Shown here one piece after another: positions 54,479 to 62,613 of a DNA stretch of 64,000 nucleotides. The notes beneath the pieces are model-generated. The model made no database searches, was not told where the DNA came from, and worked only from the letters and a program-made list of their open reading frames with translations. Position 1 is the stretch's first letter, and each line of letters starts with the position of its first letter. The stretch is from DATIHF01 sp035480955 (GTDB lineage: Bacteria > Patescibacteriota > Microgenomatia > Woykebacterales > RBG-16-39-9b): NCBI GenBank assembly GCA_035480955.1, contig DATIHF010000006.1:20627-84626 (forward strand), written 5' to 3'. The translations under genes and the position numbers were made by a program.

Positions 54479-55088
54479 CTTTACGAGGACGTCCTCTGGG
54501 GCGTTTTACAATTGGTTCTGCAGCAATAGGCTTCCTCGGTCGGCCACGTCCTCTTTTAACTTCCACTGGAGTAACGCTATTGCTTCGGAAAAGAAAAGGC
54601 ATGCGGAAGAGACTACCGTTTTTCTTCGGAGCGACCTCAACAACCTCAGGTAGTTGTTGAGGCCCAACTTTGAATCCACAAAACGGGCACTGACTCCACA
54701 CCACTTCCAACCCCCGACGGCAGCTGGGACACTCTCTTTTGAGTGCAAAGCCACAGGTTGGGCAAAAAAGGAAATCTTCTCTCACAAGGTCAGAGCATTT
54801 GGGACAAATAAAAGAGCGGGCCTGGTTTTCTAATAACTTCTCTTCCAGCTCATGCAAATGACGATCTTCTGCAGTTGTCGGTGGTCGCAGCAGTAGGTAA
54901 AGAACAAAGCCAAAGATAGAGCCAACACCGACTAAAATAATCGCCAAAAAGCGATAGAACCAGTTGTCAGTCCTATGAAAAACATCCACTGAAGTCCAGA
55001 CGATCAATCCAAGCCACACTACTAAGATGTAGAAAAGCAAGATCGCACTGACTGCAAAATTTGATAAAATTGATATCACTTCTGCCAT
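54462..55088 (-). CDS. Membrane protein with zinc ribbons and two AT-hook motifs
   Basis: The protein has 208 aa. Two membrane helices (about residues 8-33 and 46-66) precede a cytoplasmic zinc region with CPKC, CPTC, CPSC and CPFC knuckles (two ribbons), and a basic tail with KRGRGRPRKP and KRPRGRPRKD. GRP flanked by basic residues is the AT-hook core, which inserts into the minor groove of AT-rich DNA. Thus the protein may tether DNA to the membrane. Zinc ribbons plus paired AT-hooks in a membrane protein is unusual. It is co-transcribed with the M24 peptidase gene. Confidence 0.78.
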   Translation of the reverse strand: MAEVISILSNFAVSAILLFYILVVWLGLIVWTSVDVFHRTDNWFYRFLAIILVGVGSIFGFVLYLLLRPPTTAEDRHLHELEEKLLENQARSFICPKCSDLVREDFLFCPTCGFALKRECPSCRRGLEVVWSQCPFCGFKVGPQQLPEVVEVAPKKNGSLFRMPFLFRSNSVTPVEVKRGRGRPRKPIAAEPIVKRPRGRPRKDATLN

Positions 55089-55180
55089 ATTTCTTTACAC
55101 AAACGCTCTAGAGAGATATAATTGATAGGTAGTAACGCCGTCAAGAGGGAATTTAATTCTTCTTTCCGGCTTTTTTTAAA

Positions 55181-55624
55181 ATGTTATCTACTCCACATCT
55201 CTTAGTTGGTGCCACAATCGTCAAACTGATGCCAGACCATCCAGAAATTGCTCTGCCGCTTGCCTTTCTTTCTCACTTTGTTCTTGATAGCATCCCTCAT
55301 TGGGATGGCTCACCTCAAGCGCCTTTTAGCAAAAAGACCGCTGTCGGGGTAGTGGCCGATTATAGTCTCGGGGTTGCCCTTGTTTATCTGTCGACTAACG
55401 GGCTGCCCAACCAATATTTGATTTGGCTCGGAGCATTTTTGGCAACACTACCTGACTTTATTTTGGGAACTTACAAACACTTTATAAAATATTTGGAAAA
55501 ATATCCAGTAGTAGCTATTCCAAACCGCTTTCACATGAGTATTCAGAGAAACGTCACTTTTTGGCCTGGGTTAGCTATCTCAGCAACTACCTCAATAATT
55601 TGTCTTTTGATTTTGATTAGCTAG
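55181..55624 (+). CDS. Membrane protein, metal-dependent-hydrolase-like (LexA-regulated/YdjM type)
   Basis: The protein has 147 aa. It starts MLSTPHLLVGATI and carries FLSHFVLDSIPHWDG, a conserved His/Asp cluster in a membrane setting as in the YdjM/DUF457 group, followed by four helices. No catalysis is established for this group. The 3' end overlaps efp by 8 nt. Confidence 0.65.
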   Translation: MLSTPHLLVGATIVKLMPDHPEIALPLAFLSHFVLDSIPHWDGSPQAPFSKKTAVGVVADYSLGVALVYLSTNGLPNQYLIWLGAFLATLPDFILGTYKHFIKYLEKYPVVAIPNRFHMSIQRNVTFWPGLAISATTSIICLLILIS

Positions 55625-56183
55625 ATTTTGCGCGCTCAATATACTCCCCACTCCTCGTGTCAACTTTTACCGAATCTCCTTCGTTGATGAAAAGTGGGAC
55701 TTTAACCTCAATGTCGTTTTCTAGCAACGCTGCCTTATAGACATTGGAAACAGTGTCACCACGAACTCCAGGTGGAGTCTCAACCACCTTCAATACAACC
55801 GTACGTGGCAAATCAGCTTTCAGGACTGCTCCGTCAAAAGCCAGGAGTGAGTAGTTTTCACCTTCTCTTAAATATTTCTCTCCTCCTGCTAGGACACTGA
55901 CTGATACAGAGAATTGGTCAAAGCTGGTTGGGTCCATGAAAGTTGCGCTTGAGGAGTCTTTGTAAAGGAATTGTCCCTCAATTTTATCAAGATCGGCTTC
56001 CTCTACTCTGGCACCAGAGATAAAAGTTTTTTCAGTTGTAGCACCGCTCTTGAGGTTTTTTACTTTGACTCTGATAGTTGCAGTTCCTCGTCCCATTTTT
56101 GTGTGGGAGTAGTCGATCACTTCAAAGACATTTCCTTCTTCTTGAAAGGTGGTCCCAGAACGCAGATCATTAACATTTAGCAT
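55617..56183 (-). CDS. efp: Translation elongation factor P
   Basis: The protein has 188 aa, standard length. NDLRSGTTFQEEGNVFEVIDYSHTKMGRG holds the first domain and the loop where the modified Lys normally sits; here SHTKMGRGTA gives a Lys at that tip. LPRTVVLKVVETPPGVRGDTV marks domain 2. EF-P relieves ribosomes stalled at poly-Pro. A longer frame starts at TTG 56201, but the promoter -10 box lies inside it, so ATG 56183 is chosen. Pro-rich proteins at 39790 and 38835 are potential clients. Confidence 0.95.
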   Translation of the reverse strand: MLNVNDLRSGTTFQEEGNVFEVIDYSHTKMGRGTATIRVKVKNLKSGATTEKTFISGARVEEADLDKIEGQFLYKDSSSATFMDPTSFDQFSVSVSVLAGGEKYLREGENYSLLAFDGAVLKADLPRTVVLKVVETPPGVRGDTVSNVYKAALLENDIEVKVPLFINEGDSVKVDTRSGEYIERAKSS

Positions 56184-56191
56184 AGGTTTGC

Positions 56192-56220
56192 TTTTTACCA
56201 AAAAAAACCTTTTTTTGCAA
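56192..56220 (-). promoter_or_regulatory. Promoter of efp, leaderless
   Basis: On the minus strand TTGCAA (56215-56220), 17 nt, TAAAAA (56192-56197), then 8 nt to ATG 56183. Confidence 0.65.
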
Positions 56221-56238
56221 TAGTTTTAGGCGTATACT
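56210..56238 (+). promoter_or_regulatory. Promoter of the 56259 gene
   Basis: TATACT (56233-56238) is a good -10; the -35 at 17 nt is only TTTTTT (56210-56215). It overlaps the efp promoter. AAAGGAG lies in the leader. Confidence 0.5.
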
Positions 56239-56258
56239 TGTTTTGAAAGGAGACTAGG

Positions 56259-56645
56259 GTGAGCAATCAATCGAACCGCACTAGTCGTTCTGGTCGAGAT
56301 TTGAGAAGTGAGATTGCAAAAATTGCCCACGCGAATCCTGAACAATTAGTGGATGGTTATCTGAGTCGTTTACGCAGATTACTAAGACTGAGGAGAGACC
56401 ATTTTAGTGATCTGAACGAACAAGGATTGAGACTGCTTGATCGGAGTATCTTTGCTTCTTATTGCGATCTGCTCGACATAGATCAAAGAGACGCGGCAAT
56501 CGCAATATTAAAGAATGTTCGTCTTACTACTAGCTTGTCTCAACGACCTTCGAGAGTGGTAATGGTAAACGAAGAAAAAGAGGTCAGAAAAAAGAAACCG
56601 AGAAAGAATCAGAAACAAAGGAGATTGGACTTGGGTCTAAGGTGA
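56259..56645 (+). CDS. Basic helical orphan protein
   Basis: The protein has 128 aa from GTG 56259 with GAAAGGAGAC 7 nt upstream. It is almost all helical and basic, with QLVDGYLSRLRRLLRLRRDHF and a Lys/Arg-rich tail (RKKKPRKNQKQRR), so nucleic-acid or ribosome binding is likely. It is a self-contained unit ending at a terminator. No family is recognised. Confidence 0.6.
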   Translation: MSNQSNRTSRSGRDLRSEIAKIAHANPEQLVDGYLSRLRRLLRLRRDHFSDLNEQGLRLLDRSIFASYCDLLDIDQRDAAIAILKNVRLTTSLSQRPSRVVMVNEEKEVRKKKPRKNQKQRRLDLGLR

Positions 56646-56657
56646 AAAACAAATAAC

Positions 56658-56693
56658 GACCTCAGAAAGCAAATTGGTTCTGGGGTCTTTTTC
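56658..56693 (+). terminator. Intrinsic terminator
   Basis: GACCTCAGAA (56658-56667) pairs with TTCTGGGGTC (56678-56687) with one G-U, followed by TTTTTC. Confidence 0.88.
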
Positions 56694-56694
56694 T

Positions 56695-56723
56695 TTGCAA
56701 AATTAGGTTCAGTTTTGTATAAT
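56695..56723 (+). promoter_or_regulatory. Promoter of tRNA-Leu
   Basis: TTGCAA (56695-56700), 17 nt, perfect TATAAT (56718-56723). Confidence 0.85.
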
Positions 56724-56735
56724 TGGAAAACTTTT

Positions 56736-56822
56736 GGGCAAGTGGCGGAACTGGTATACGCGTAGGTCTCAAAAACCTATGGTGGCAACACCTTGAGGGT
56801 TCGACCCCCTCCTTGCCCACCA
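56736..56822 (+). tRNA. tRNA-Leu (anticodon CAA), CCA encoded
   Basis: The 87 nt fold as a type II tRNA. The acceptor GGGCAAG pairs with CTTGCCC, the anticodon stem TAGGT/ACCTA holds loop CTCAAAA with CAA at the anticodon, the variable arm is long (GGTGGCAACACC) and the T arm is GAGGGTTCGACCCCCTC. ACCA is encoded at the 3' end. The gene stops 1 nt before the end of dnaB on the other strand, which is convergent. Confidence 0.97.
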
Positions 56823-56823
56823 A

Positions 56824-58173
56824 TTAGACTCTAGCTTTTTCAACTGCAAAAAACTTTCTTCTCTCACCTTTGAATTTCAAATCTAGTTCTCCCAGCGGTC
56901 CAGAGCGGTGTTTGGCAATGGAGAGTTTGACGTTTTCGACATCCTCCTGATCTTCTCGATAGAGAAACATGACAACGTCGGCGTCTTGCTCTATCGCACC
57001 TGATTCTCGCAAATCAGCCAGTTGAGGGATTTTAGTTTGACGAGACTCGACTGCTCGGGAAAGTTGGGAACAAGCTAGAACTGGAATACGCAATTCTCGA
57101 GCTAGATTTTTTAAAGCTTGAGAAATCTCGGAAACTTCCTGGACGCGGTTTTCCAAATTTCGCCCGTGTACCAGCTGCAAATAGTCGACTATCAATAGCT
57201 TCAAACCATGTTCCATCTGTAAACGACGTGCTTTGGTGCGCATTTCCATGATGGAAATCCCTGGTGTGTCATCAATATAGATTGGTGCTTCAGCAAGCTC
57301 CCCCATTGTCTCCGACAGCTTTTCAAAATCTTCTTCCGCTAAGTTTCCCGTTGTGATTTTCCAGGCATCCACGTCAGATTGTGAGGCAAGCATCAAGTCA
57401 ACCAATTGTTCTTTACTCATTTCCAATGAGAAAACTCCAACTGGGATTTTTTCTTTAACTCCCATATGCTGAGCAACGTTCATACAAAAAGTGGATTTAC
57501 CCATTCCAGGTCGAGCAGCTAAAATTATCAAATTAGAATCCTGTAGCCCAGAGAGTTTTTTATCGACGTCACCAAAACCAGTCGGCACTCCTCTCATACC
57601 ACTGCCTTTTTTGTGAAGCTCGTCGAGCCGATCAAAACTATCCGCTAGTGCATCTCGAAGAGGAATGAAATTTTGTTGGAGGTGTTCTTGGGAAATCCCA
57701 AAAAGGGTCTGCTCTGAATTATCAAGAAGATCTTTGGCTTCAACTTTTTCATCAAAAGCTTGCTCGGTGATTTTTGCCGCTGCACTTATGAGAGCTCTTT
57801 TGGTTGCCGCTTCTTTGACGATATTGGCGTAATGCTCAATATGGGCACTGGTCGGAACACTGTTGACCAGTGTCGATAAATAGCTTGCCCCACCAGCCAA
57901 TTCCAATTGATTATTTTTCTTTAAGACATCGGTGACAGTCACCAAATCAGCTGGTTGTCTTTTCTCATAGAGAGTCAGAATAGAAGAGTAAATTTCGGCG
58001 TGCTGTTCCCGGTAAAAATGTTCGCTCTTCAAACTCTCGGCAATTTTGATGATTGCATCTTTATCCAAAAGTAAACTTCCGAGGACTGATTGCTCGGCTT
58101 CGACATTTTGCGGCGGGACTTTTCCTTCGATATTTAATTTTTGCTCCACTTTTGCTGGGGTGCGGGTGGCCAA
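56824..58173 (-). CDS. dnaB: Replicative DNA helicase DnaB
   Basis: The protein has 449 aa from TTG 58173. The N-terminal DnaB domain starts VPPQNVEAEQSVLGSLLLD, and the RecA-like domain has Walker A ILAARPGMGKSTFCMNVA and Walker B LLIVDYLQLVHG, plus the motif VLACSQLSRAVESR. The hexamer unwinds DNA at the fork. It lies 13 nt after the MBL hydrolase gene, and its 3' end abuts tRNA-Leu. Confidence 0.96.
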   Translation of the reverse strand: MATRTPAKVEQKLNIEGKVPPQNVEAEQSVLGSLLLDKDAIIKIAESLKSEHFYREQHAEIYSSILTLYEKRQPADLVTVTDVLKKNNQLELAGGASYLSTLVNSVPTSAHIEHYANIVKEAATKRALISAAAKITEQAFDEKVEAKDLLDNSEQTLFGISQEHLQQNFIPLRDALADSFDRLDELHKKGSGMRGVPTGFGDVDKKLSGLQDSNLIILAARPGMGKSTFCMNVAQHMGVKEKIPVGVFSLEMSKEQLVDLMLASQSDVDAWKITTGNLAEEDFEKLSETMGELAEAPIYIDDTPGISIMEMRTKARRLQMEHGLKLLIVDYLQLVHGRNLENRVQEVSEISQALKNLARELRIPVLACSQLSRAVESRQTKIPQLADLRESGAIEQDADVVMFLYREDQEDVENVKLSIAKHRSGPLGELDLKFKGERRKFFAVEKARV

Positions 58174-58186
58174 GGTGCCTTCTTTC

Positions 58187-58825
58187 TTAACTTCTAGAGA
58201 GTAATACTACTTGGGTTTCTTCGGGTAATTTGTCTGGGGTAACAACTAATTTTGGAACTGCCTCGATATTTTCTTTGCCGATTTCTTTGAGAAATTTATC
58301 AACATCGGCAAGCTCTGAAACGGTCGAATCTCCCTTAAAGTGCATCGGGATGATGATCTTTGGCTCCAATTGCGAAGCGATTTTATTGGCTTCTGATGCG
58401 TCGATTGTGAAAAATCCTCCCACCGGCAGAAGCAAAACGTCAACATTACCAATCTCCTCTACTTGGGGCTCGGTAAGAGTCGTCTGTCCCAAATCTCCAA
58501 GGTGCGCGATATTTATCTTATCAATTTTGAAATTATAGATTGTATTTTTGCCCCGCTCTGCGCCTTCTTTATTATCATGCCATGATGCAACACCAACAAT
58601 CTCTATTCCTTTGACCTCATACTCGCCGGGACCTTCTATCACATAGGGAGAGCCGCCAACAGAGCTGATCGCATTGTGATCAAAATGGGAGTGGGTTGAG
58701 GCGACAATATCGGCTTCGACTTTGGGAAATTTTAAACCGATTTTTGGATCAAACGGGTCAACGACGACAGTTGCGTTTTTCCCTTTTAGTTTGAAACTGG
58801 CATGTCCCAAGTAAGAGATTTCCAT
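58187..58825 (-). CDS. MBL-fold metallo-hydrolase (UlaG-like/UPF0173)
   Basis: The protein has 212 aa. STHSHFDHNAIS is the HxHxDH zinc motif, HLGDLGQTTLTE and PMHFKGDST provide the later ligands. The short form resembles the UPF0173/UlaG-like group of lactonases and phosphodiesterases; the substrate is not predictable. It precedes dnaB in the same direction. Confidence 0.88.
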   Translation of the reverse strand: MEISYLGHASFKLKGKNATVVVDPFDPKIGLKFPKVEADIVASTHSHFDHNAISSVGGSPYVIEGPGEYEVKGIEIVGVASWHDNKEGAERGKNTIYNFKIDKINIAHLGDLGQTTLTEPQVEEIGNVDVLLLPVGGFFTIDASEANKIASQLEPKIIIPMHFKGDSTVSELADVDKFLKEIGKENIEAVPKLVVTPDKLPEETQVVLLSRS

Positions 58826-58932
58826 GAGGTACTACTATAAATAAGCAGTAGGATATTAGCAAGGACTACATAATTTTTCAAGTTAAGTTATTGAAATCTG
58901 ATCAAAAAAATGCTAGTTTTATTTCTTGCCCA

Positions 58933-59349
58933 ATGGAAAACCAAGACAACCCAAAAAACCACAAAATTCTTTTAATACTGCTAGCTCTGGTCGTAATCAT
59001 TTGTCTCTCGGCAGCTATTTACGCTGTAACTCTTTTTCTAGCGTTTAACAGCCCAAAAACTTCCAACAAAAAAGAATTTTTATTAAAAGTAACCTCACCA
59101 GAAAGTAAAATTGCCACTAGTAAAAAAACCGTTACTATCAAAGGAACCAGCCAAACCCAAGGTTATATAACAATCACCTCTTCCCAATCTCAGAAAATCA
59201 TCAAAACCGAAAATGGCGATTTTTCCGCTGAAATATCTTTAACTGAAGGCAGCAATGTTATCAATATCACTGCTTTCACAAAGGCCGGCACTTCTCAGAG
59301 TCTCTCCCGAGAAGTTTTGTATTTAGATGAGGATTTAACTAATTTATGA
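58933..59349 (+). CDS. Membrane-anchored Ig-like (glucodextranase-B-type) protein
   Basis: The protein has 138 aa from ATG 58933; the open frame extends 14 codons upstream to TTG 58891, but the hydrophilic MENQDNPKNHK start looks natural. A membrane helix (about residues 12-36) precedes a beta-sandwich with VTSPESKIATSKKTVTIKGTS and NVINITAFTKAGTS, typical of bacterial Ig-like binding domains. It overlaps the next gene by 4 nt (ATGA). Confidence 0.7.
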   Translation: MENQDNPKNHKILLILLALVVIICLSAAIYAVTLFLAFNSPKTSNKKEFLLKVTSPESKIATSKKTVTIKGTSQTQGYITITSSQSQKIIKTENGDFSAEISLTEGSNVINITAFTKAGTSQSLSREVLYLDEDLTNL

Positions 59350-60008
59350 AAAGGTTGATTTTTGCTTTATTTTTTGGTTTTCTACTCTTTTTCCCGGCAG
59401 TGGTATTTTCACAATCAACAGAGTCGGATCTGAAGACTCAGAAAAGATTGCTTGAGGTAGAAAGTAAGGCGACACAAAGTGCTCAAACAGCAACCTCTTC
59501 TGCGACAAAATCTTCTTTGGAACTAAGCTTTATAAGTGGTGGGATCCTTCACAGCTCTGAAAAAGTCTTAGTAATACAAGGAGATTCTGGACAAAAGACA
59601 ATTTTCACGGTTGACTCGACTCGCTTTCTCAATCTTGATGGAAAAGGGAAAAAGTTGATTGGCTTTGGTGATTTGAAAACCGGTGAAAATATCTCGGTTT
59701 TAGGAATCTCTTCGGCTGCTGGAGGAGGTGTTGCGAAAATAATAGTTCGGGACACTAGTCCAAAAATTCAGACTTTTTCCCAATTTGGACGTCTTGCTGA
59801 AGTAAAAAGTGATAGTCTAGCCTTGAAAGACCCTAACCGAGACGATCTGCCTACGATCAAAGTCCTCTACAACAGTGCAACAGTTTTCAAAAAAGGCACT
59901 CAAACCATAGAACCTAGCGCTCTGGCCGCTAATTCAAAATTAATCGTGGTAGGAACAATCGACGATAAAGGCAACCTGACCGCAACACAAGTGCAGATCG
60001 CTAATTAA
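59346..60008 (+). CDS. Secreted DUF5666-like protein
   Basis: The protein has 220 aa with a signal peptide (MKRLIFALFFGFLLFFPAVVFSQ). Two beta-rich repeats of about 65 residues follow, with IGFGDLKTGENISVLGIS and ANSKLIVVGTIDDKGNLTATQVQI; the latter is the usual DUF5666 signature. Function unknown; it is secreted or surface bound. Start codon overlaps the upstream stop. Confidence 0.78.
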   Translation: MKRLIFALFFGFLLFFPAVVFSQSTESDLKTQKRLLEVESKATQSAQTATSSATKSSLELSFISGGILHSSEKVLVIQGDSGQKTIFTVDSTRFLNLDGKGKKLIGFGDLKTGENISVLGISSAAGGGVAKIIVRDTSPKIQTFSQFGRLAEVKSDSLALKDPNRDDLPTIKVLYNSATVFKKGTQTIEPSALAANSKLIVVGTIDDKGNLTATQVQIAN

Positions 60009-60029
60009 CTCCCTCTTTAGCTAAATTAG

Positions 60030-60038
60030 TGTTATAAT
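60030..60038 (+). promoter_or_regulatory. Extended -10 promoter of hisS
   Basis: TGTTATAAT at 60030-60038; ATG 60050 is 11 nt beyond, leaving a leader of a few bases. Confidence 0.65.
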
Positions 60039-60049
60039 CCCTCTCGATT

Positions 60050-61264
60050 ATGGCAAAAGTAGCCCTCAATACTCCAAAAGGTTTTCGTGACTTCTTAGGT
60101 GAAGAGGCACGAGTACGCCAAAATGTTGCCAATCTTTTGATAGAAATTTTCGAACGCTTTGGCTTTGAACCTCTCACAACTCCAGCTTTGGAATACGCCG
60201 AAATATTAAAAGGAAAATATGGTGAAGAGGAAAAGCTGATTTATGAATTTGAAGACCGAGGTGGTCGGCAAGTTGCTCTAAGATATGACCAAACTGTACC
60301 CCTCTCCAGAGTTGTTGCCCAGTACCCAAATATTGTCAAACCTTACAAACGCTACCAAGTCCAGAATGTTTGGCGAGCCGAAAACCCCCAGAAAGGCCGT
60401 TACCGCGAATTTTTGCAAGTTGATCTAGACACCGTTGGGACGCTTTCTTTACTTTCCGATGCTGAGATCATCAATGTAGTCATCACTGCACTCGAGGAGC
60501 TTGGTTTTGAAAAATTCACAGTGCGGATCAACGATCGGGACATTTTCAACACTCTCACTCCAGGGGTGATCTCCGCCATTGATAAACTGGACAAAATTGG
60601 CGAGGAAGGAGTGATTTCTCTGATCAAAGCGCAAAGTTACAGTGACAGTCAAGCTAAAGAAATTTTGCGCAAAGTCGTTGAGTCCACTCCAACTGAGCAA
60701 ATCAGCAATCTTTTTGACTTTTTGGAAAAACAAAAAGTCCGACCTGGGACCTACGCTTTCGACCCAACTCTAGCTCGAGGACTAGACTACTACACCGGGG
60801 TAATTTTCGAAGTTGAAATTGAGGGCTACACTGCGGGCAGTGTTGGTGGTGGTGGCCGCTACGACAAACTGATTGGAACTTTGTCTGACAGTCCAATTCC
60901 AGCGGTTGGTTTCTCCTTTGGCTTTGATCGTCTCATTGAAGCTCTTAGTGAACTAGAAATTAAGGGCCTTAAGACCAACTCCACACAAATTTTAGTCACT
61001 ACTTTCAGCAGTGAGTTTCTGGAAAATTCGCTAGAGGTTGCCTCCTCTTTGCGCAAAGAAGGAGTCCCGACTGAAATTTATCTTGATCCGGAGATGAAAC
61101 TCGATAAACAGCTCAAGTACGCCGACCAGAAAAAAATCCCTTATGTTGTCTTGCTCGGGCCTGAAGAAATAAAGGAAAAAATTGTCACCCTCAAGAAATT
61201 ATCCGACGGTTCTCAAGAAAAATTGAAGATAAGCCAAATCAAAACTAAAATCAGTTCTGTTTAG
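60050..61264 (+). CDS. hisS: Histidyl-tRNA synthetase
   Basis: The protein has 404 aa. Class II motif 1 (TPALEYAEIL), motif 2 (YKRYQVQNVWRAENPQKGRYREFLQVDLD), the His A LDYYTGVIFEVE and the GGGGRYDKLIG and GFSFGFDRLIE motifs are all intact. The C-terminal anticodon domain is HGTP-like. The enzyme charges tRNA-His. Confidence 0.96.
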   Translation: MAKVALNTPKGFRDFLGEEARVRQNVANLLIEIFERFGFEPLTTPALEYAEILKGKYGEEEKLIYEFEDRGGRQVALRYDQTVPLSRVVAQYPNIVKPYKRYQVQNVWRAENPQKGRYREFLQVDLDTVGTLSLLSDAEIINVVITALEELGFEKFTVRINDRDIFNTLTPGVISAIDKLDKIGEEGVISLIKAQSYSDSQAKEILRKVVESTPTEQISNLFDFLEKQKVRPGTYAFDPTLARGLDYYTGVIFEVEIEGYTAGSVGGGGRYDKLIGTLSDSPIPAVGFSFGFDRLIEALSELEIKGLKTNSTQILVTTFSSEFLENSLEVASSLRKEGVPTEIYLDPEMKLDKQLKYADQKKIPYVVLLGPEEIKEKIVTLKKLSDGSQEKLKISQIKTKISSV

Positions 61265-61316
61265 AGAATTGGAATTTTCTAAATCAAAGCCAAAATTGGT
61301 GTTTAAAATGGTATTA

Positions 61317-61345
61317 TTGTAATCGATAATACGTCCACGTATAAT
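61317..61345 (+). promoter_or_regulatory. Promoter of the 61353 gene, leaderless
   Basis: TTGTAA (61317-61322), 17 nt, perfect TATAAT (61340-61345), then 7 nt to ATG 61353. Confidence 0.85.
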
Positions 61346-61352
61346 CTGATTT

Positions 61353-62612
61353 ATGGATTCGCCTGCTCCAAATAAAGAAGATCCCAACGCGACTCTTTCT
61401 CCTGAGGATATAAAAAAACTGACTGATCAGCTCTCTTCTGAGATTGATCAGGAAATAAAAAAACAATTTGCCAGTGATAATGGTTTGGATACCCAACAAA
61501 AGGTTAATGCGGTTTTGCGGGAACAAGTGAGCCCAACCCCTCAACCACAGAAACCACCAGATCCAGTAGTACCGACAAACCCTGTCCCACCTCAAGCAAA
61601 AGTACAGCCAAACCTAGCACCACCTAGTCGGGAAAACCCAGCTGAAGGAAATTTCGATCCCCTTTCTGCTAGTGTGTCTTCTGCACTCTCCGATTTGAAG
61701 GAAGGAGACAAGATTGATGGCTGGACTTTAAAAAAAATCTATTCGACCTCTTTTGGCCCCAATAAATCCTCTTTTTATGAACTGGTAAACGAGGCTGGTG
61801 CCAAATGGACTCTCAATCCTGAAGAGATGAAAGAGTTGCTAAAAAAAGGTCTAACTTCGTCTCCAAAAGAGCCAGTCAATCTTGCCCCAACCCCAGAACC
61901 GGAAAAACCAGCACTAGAAACACAAACACTAGCTGAAACCCCTGGAGGCAAGCCAATCAGAAAAATGATTGAGGATGCAATTGGCAAAATAAAAAAGGAA
62001 GATAAACAAGTCTCAGAAACGCCTCCTCCGAGCACTCCGGAATCTCCAAAGACACAAGACTCTACCTCAACCGCAAATAGTGAAGTTTTAACAAAAGAAC
62101 AAATAGATTTGCTCACCAAACTTCATGCTGATAAAAAACTTTGGAGCGGTTTTACTTCACTCACCAAAGATCAGTTTACTAAAATCAACGAACTTTATGA
62201 AAAAGGCCAACTTGCTGAGATCGGTATTGATGCTCACCCACTGACAGATAAACTAGAGTCGGAAAACTTTGGTAAAGAAATTTTAGTGAAAAAAGGTGAC
62301 ACCATCACTACTCTACTTACCACAGCTAACTTTACTCTGACCTTTCAACCAACTGACTCACTAGTGTTAGGAGTGCACCTGCTAGGAAATCTCGAAACAG
62401 TCAAAGAAACACTCGAAAAAGTTGCCTCTTCCGGAATCTCGACACCAGAGCCTCTTTCACAGCAAGAAATTATTGATCTGATAAAAAAAGGTCTCGGTGG
62501 AGACAACTCTAGCTATCAAAAATTAATTACGATTCTGACTTTTTTGCCACTAGACTCGAAGTTGCGGATTTTTTCTCCTGAGGAAATAGAATCCTTACGT
62601 AAATATTTCTAA
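61353..62612 (+). CDS. Large cytoplasmic protein with Pro-rich linkers, unknown
   Basis: The protein has 419 aa, no membrane helix or signal. Three small globular parts (DGWTLKKIYSTSFGPNKSSFYELV near residue 130, LTKLHADKKLWSGFTSLTKDQF near 250, and a helical end) are joined by Pro/Thr/Lys-rich linkers. The start of the middle part resembles a short SH3- or WW-like fold only loosely. No family is recognised. Its stop is 1 nt before the EamA start codon. Confidence 0.55.
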   Translation: MDSPAPNKEDPNATLSPEDIKKLTDQLSSEIDQEIKKQFASDNGLDTQQKVNAVLREQVSPTPQPQKPPDPVVPTNPVPPQAKVQPNLAPPSRENPAEGNFDPLSASVSSALSDLKEGDKIDGWTLKKIYSTSFGPNKSSFYELVNEAGAKWTLNPEEMKELLKKGLTSSPKEPVNLAPTPEPEKPALETQTLAETPGGKPIRKMIEDAIGKIKKEDKQVSETPPPSTPESPKTQDSTSTANSEVLTKEQIDLLTKLHADKKLWSGFTSLTKDQFTKINELYEKGQLAEIGIDAHPLTDKLESENFGKEILVKKGDTITTLLTTANFTLTFQPTDSLVLGVHLLGNLETVKETLEKVASSGISTPEPLSQQEIIDLIKKGLGGDNSSYQKLITILTFLPLDSKLRIFSPEEIESLRKYF

Positions 62613-62613
62613 A

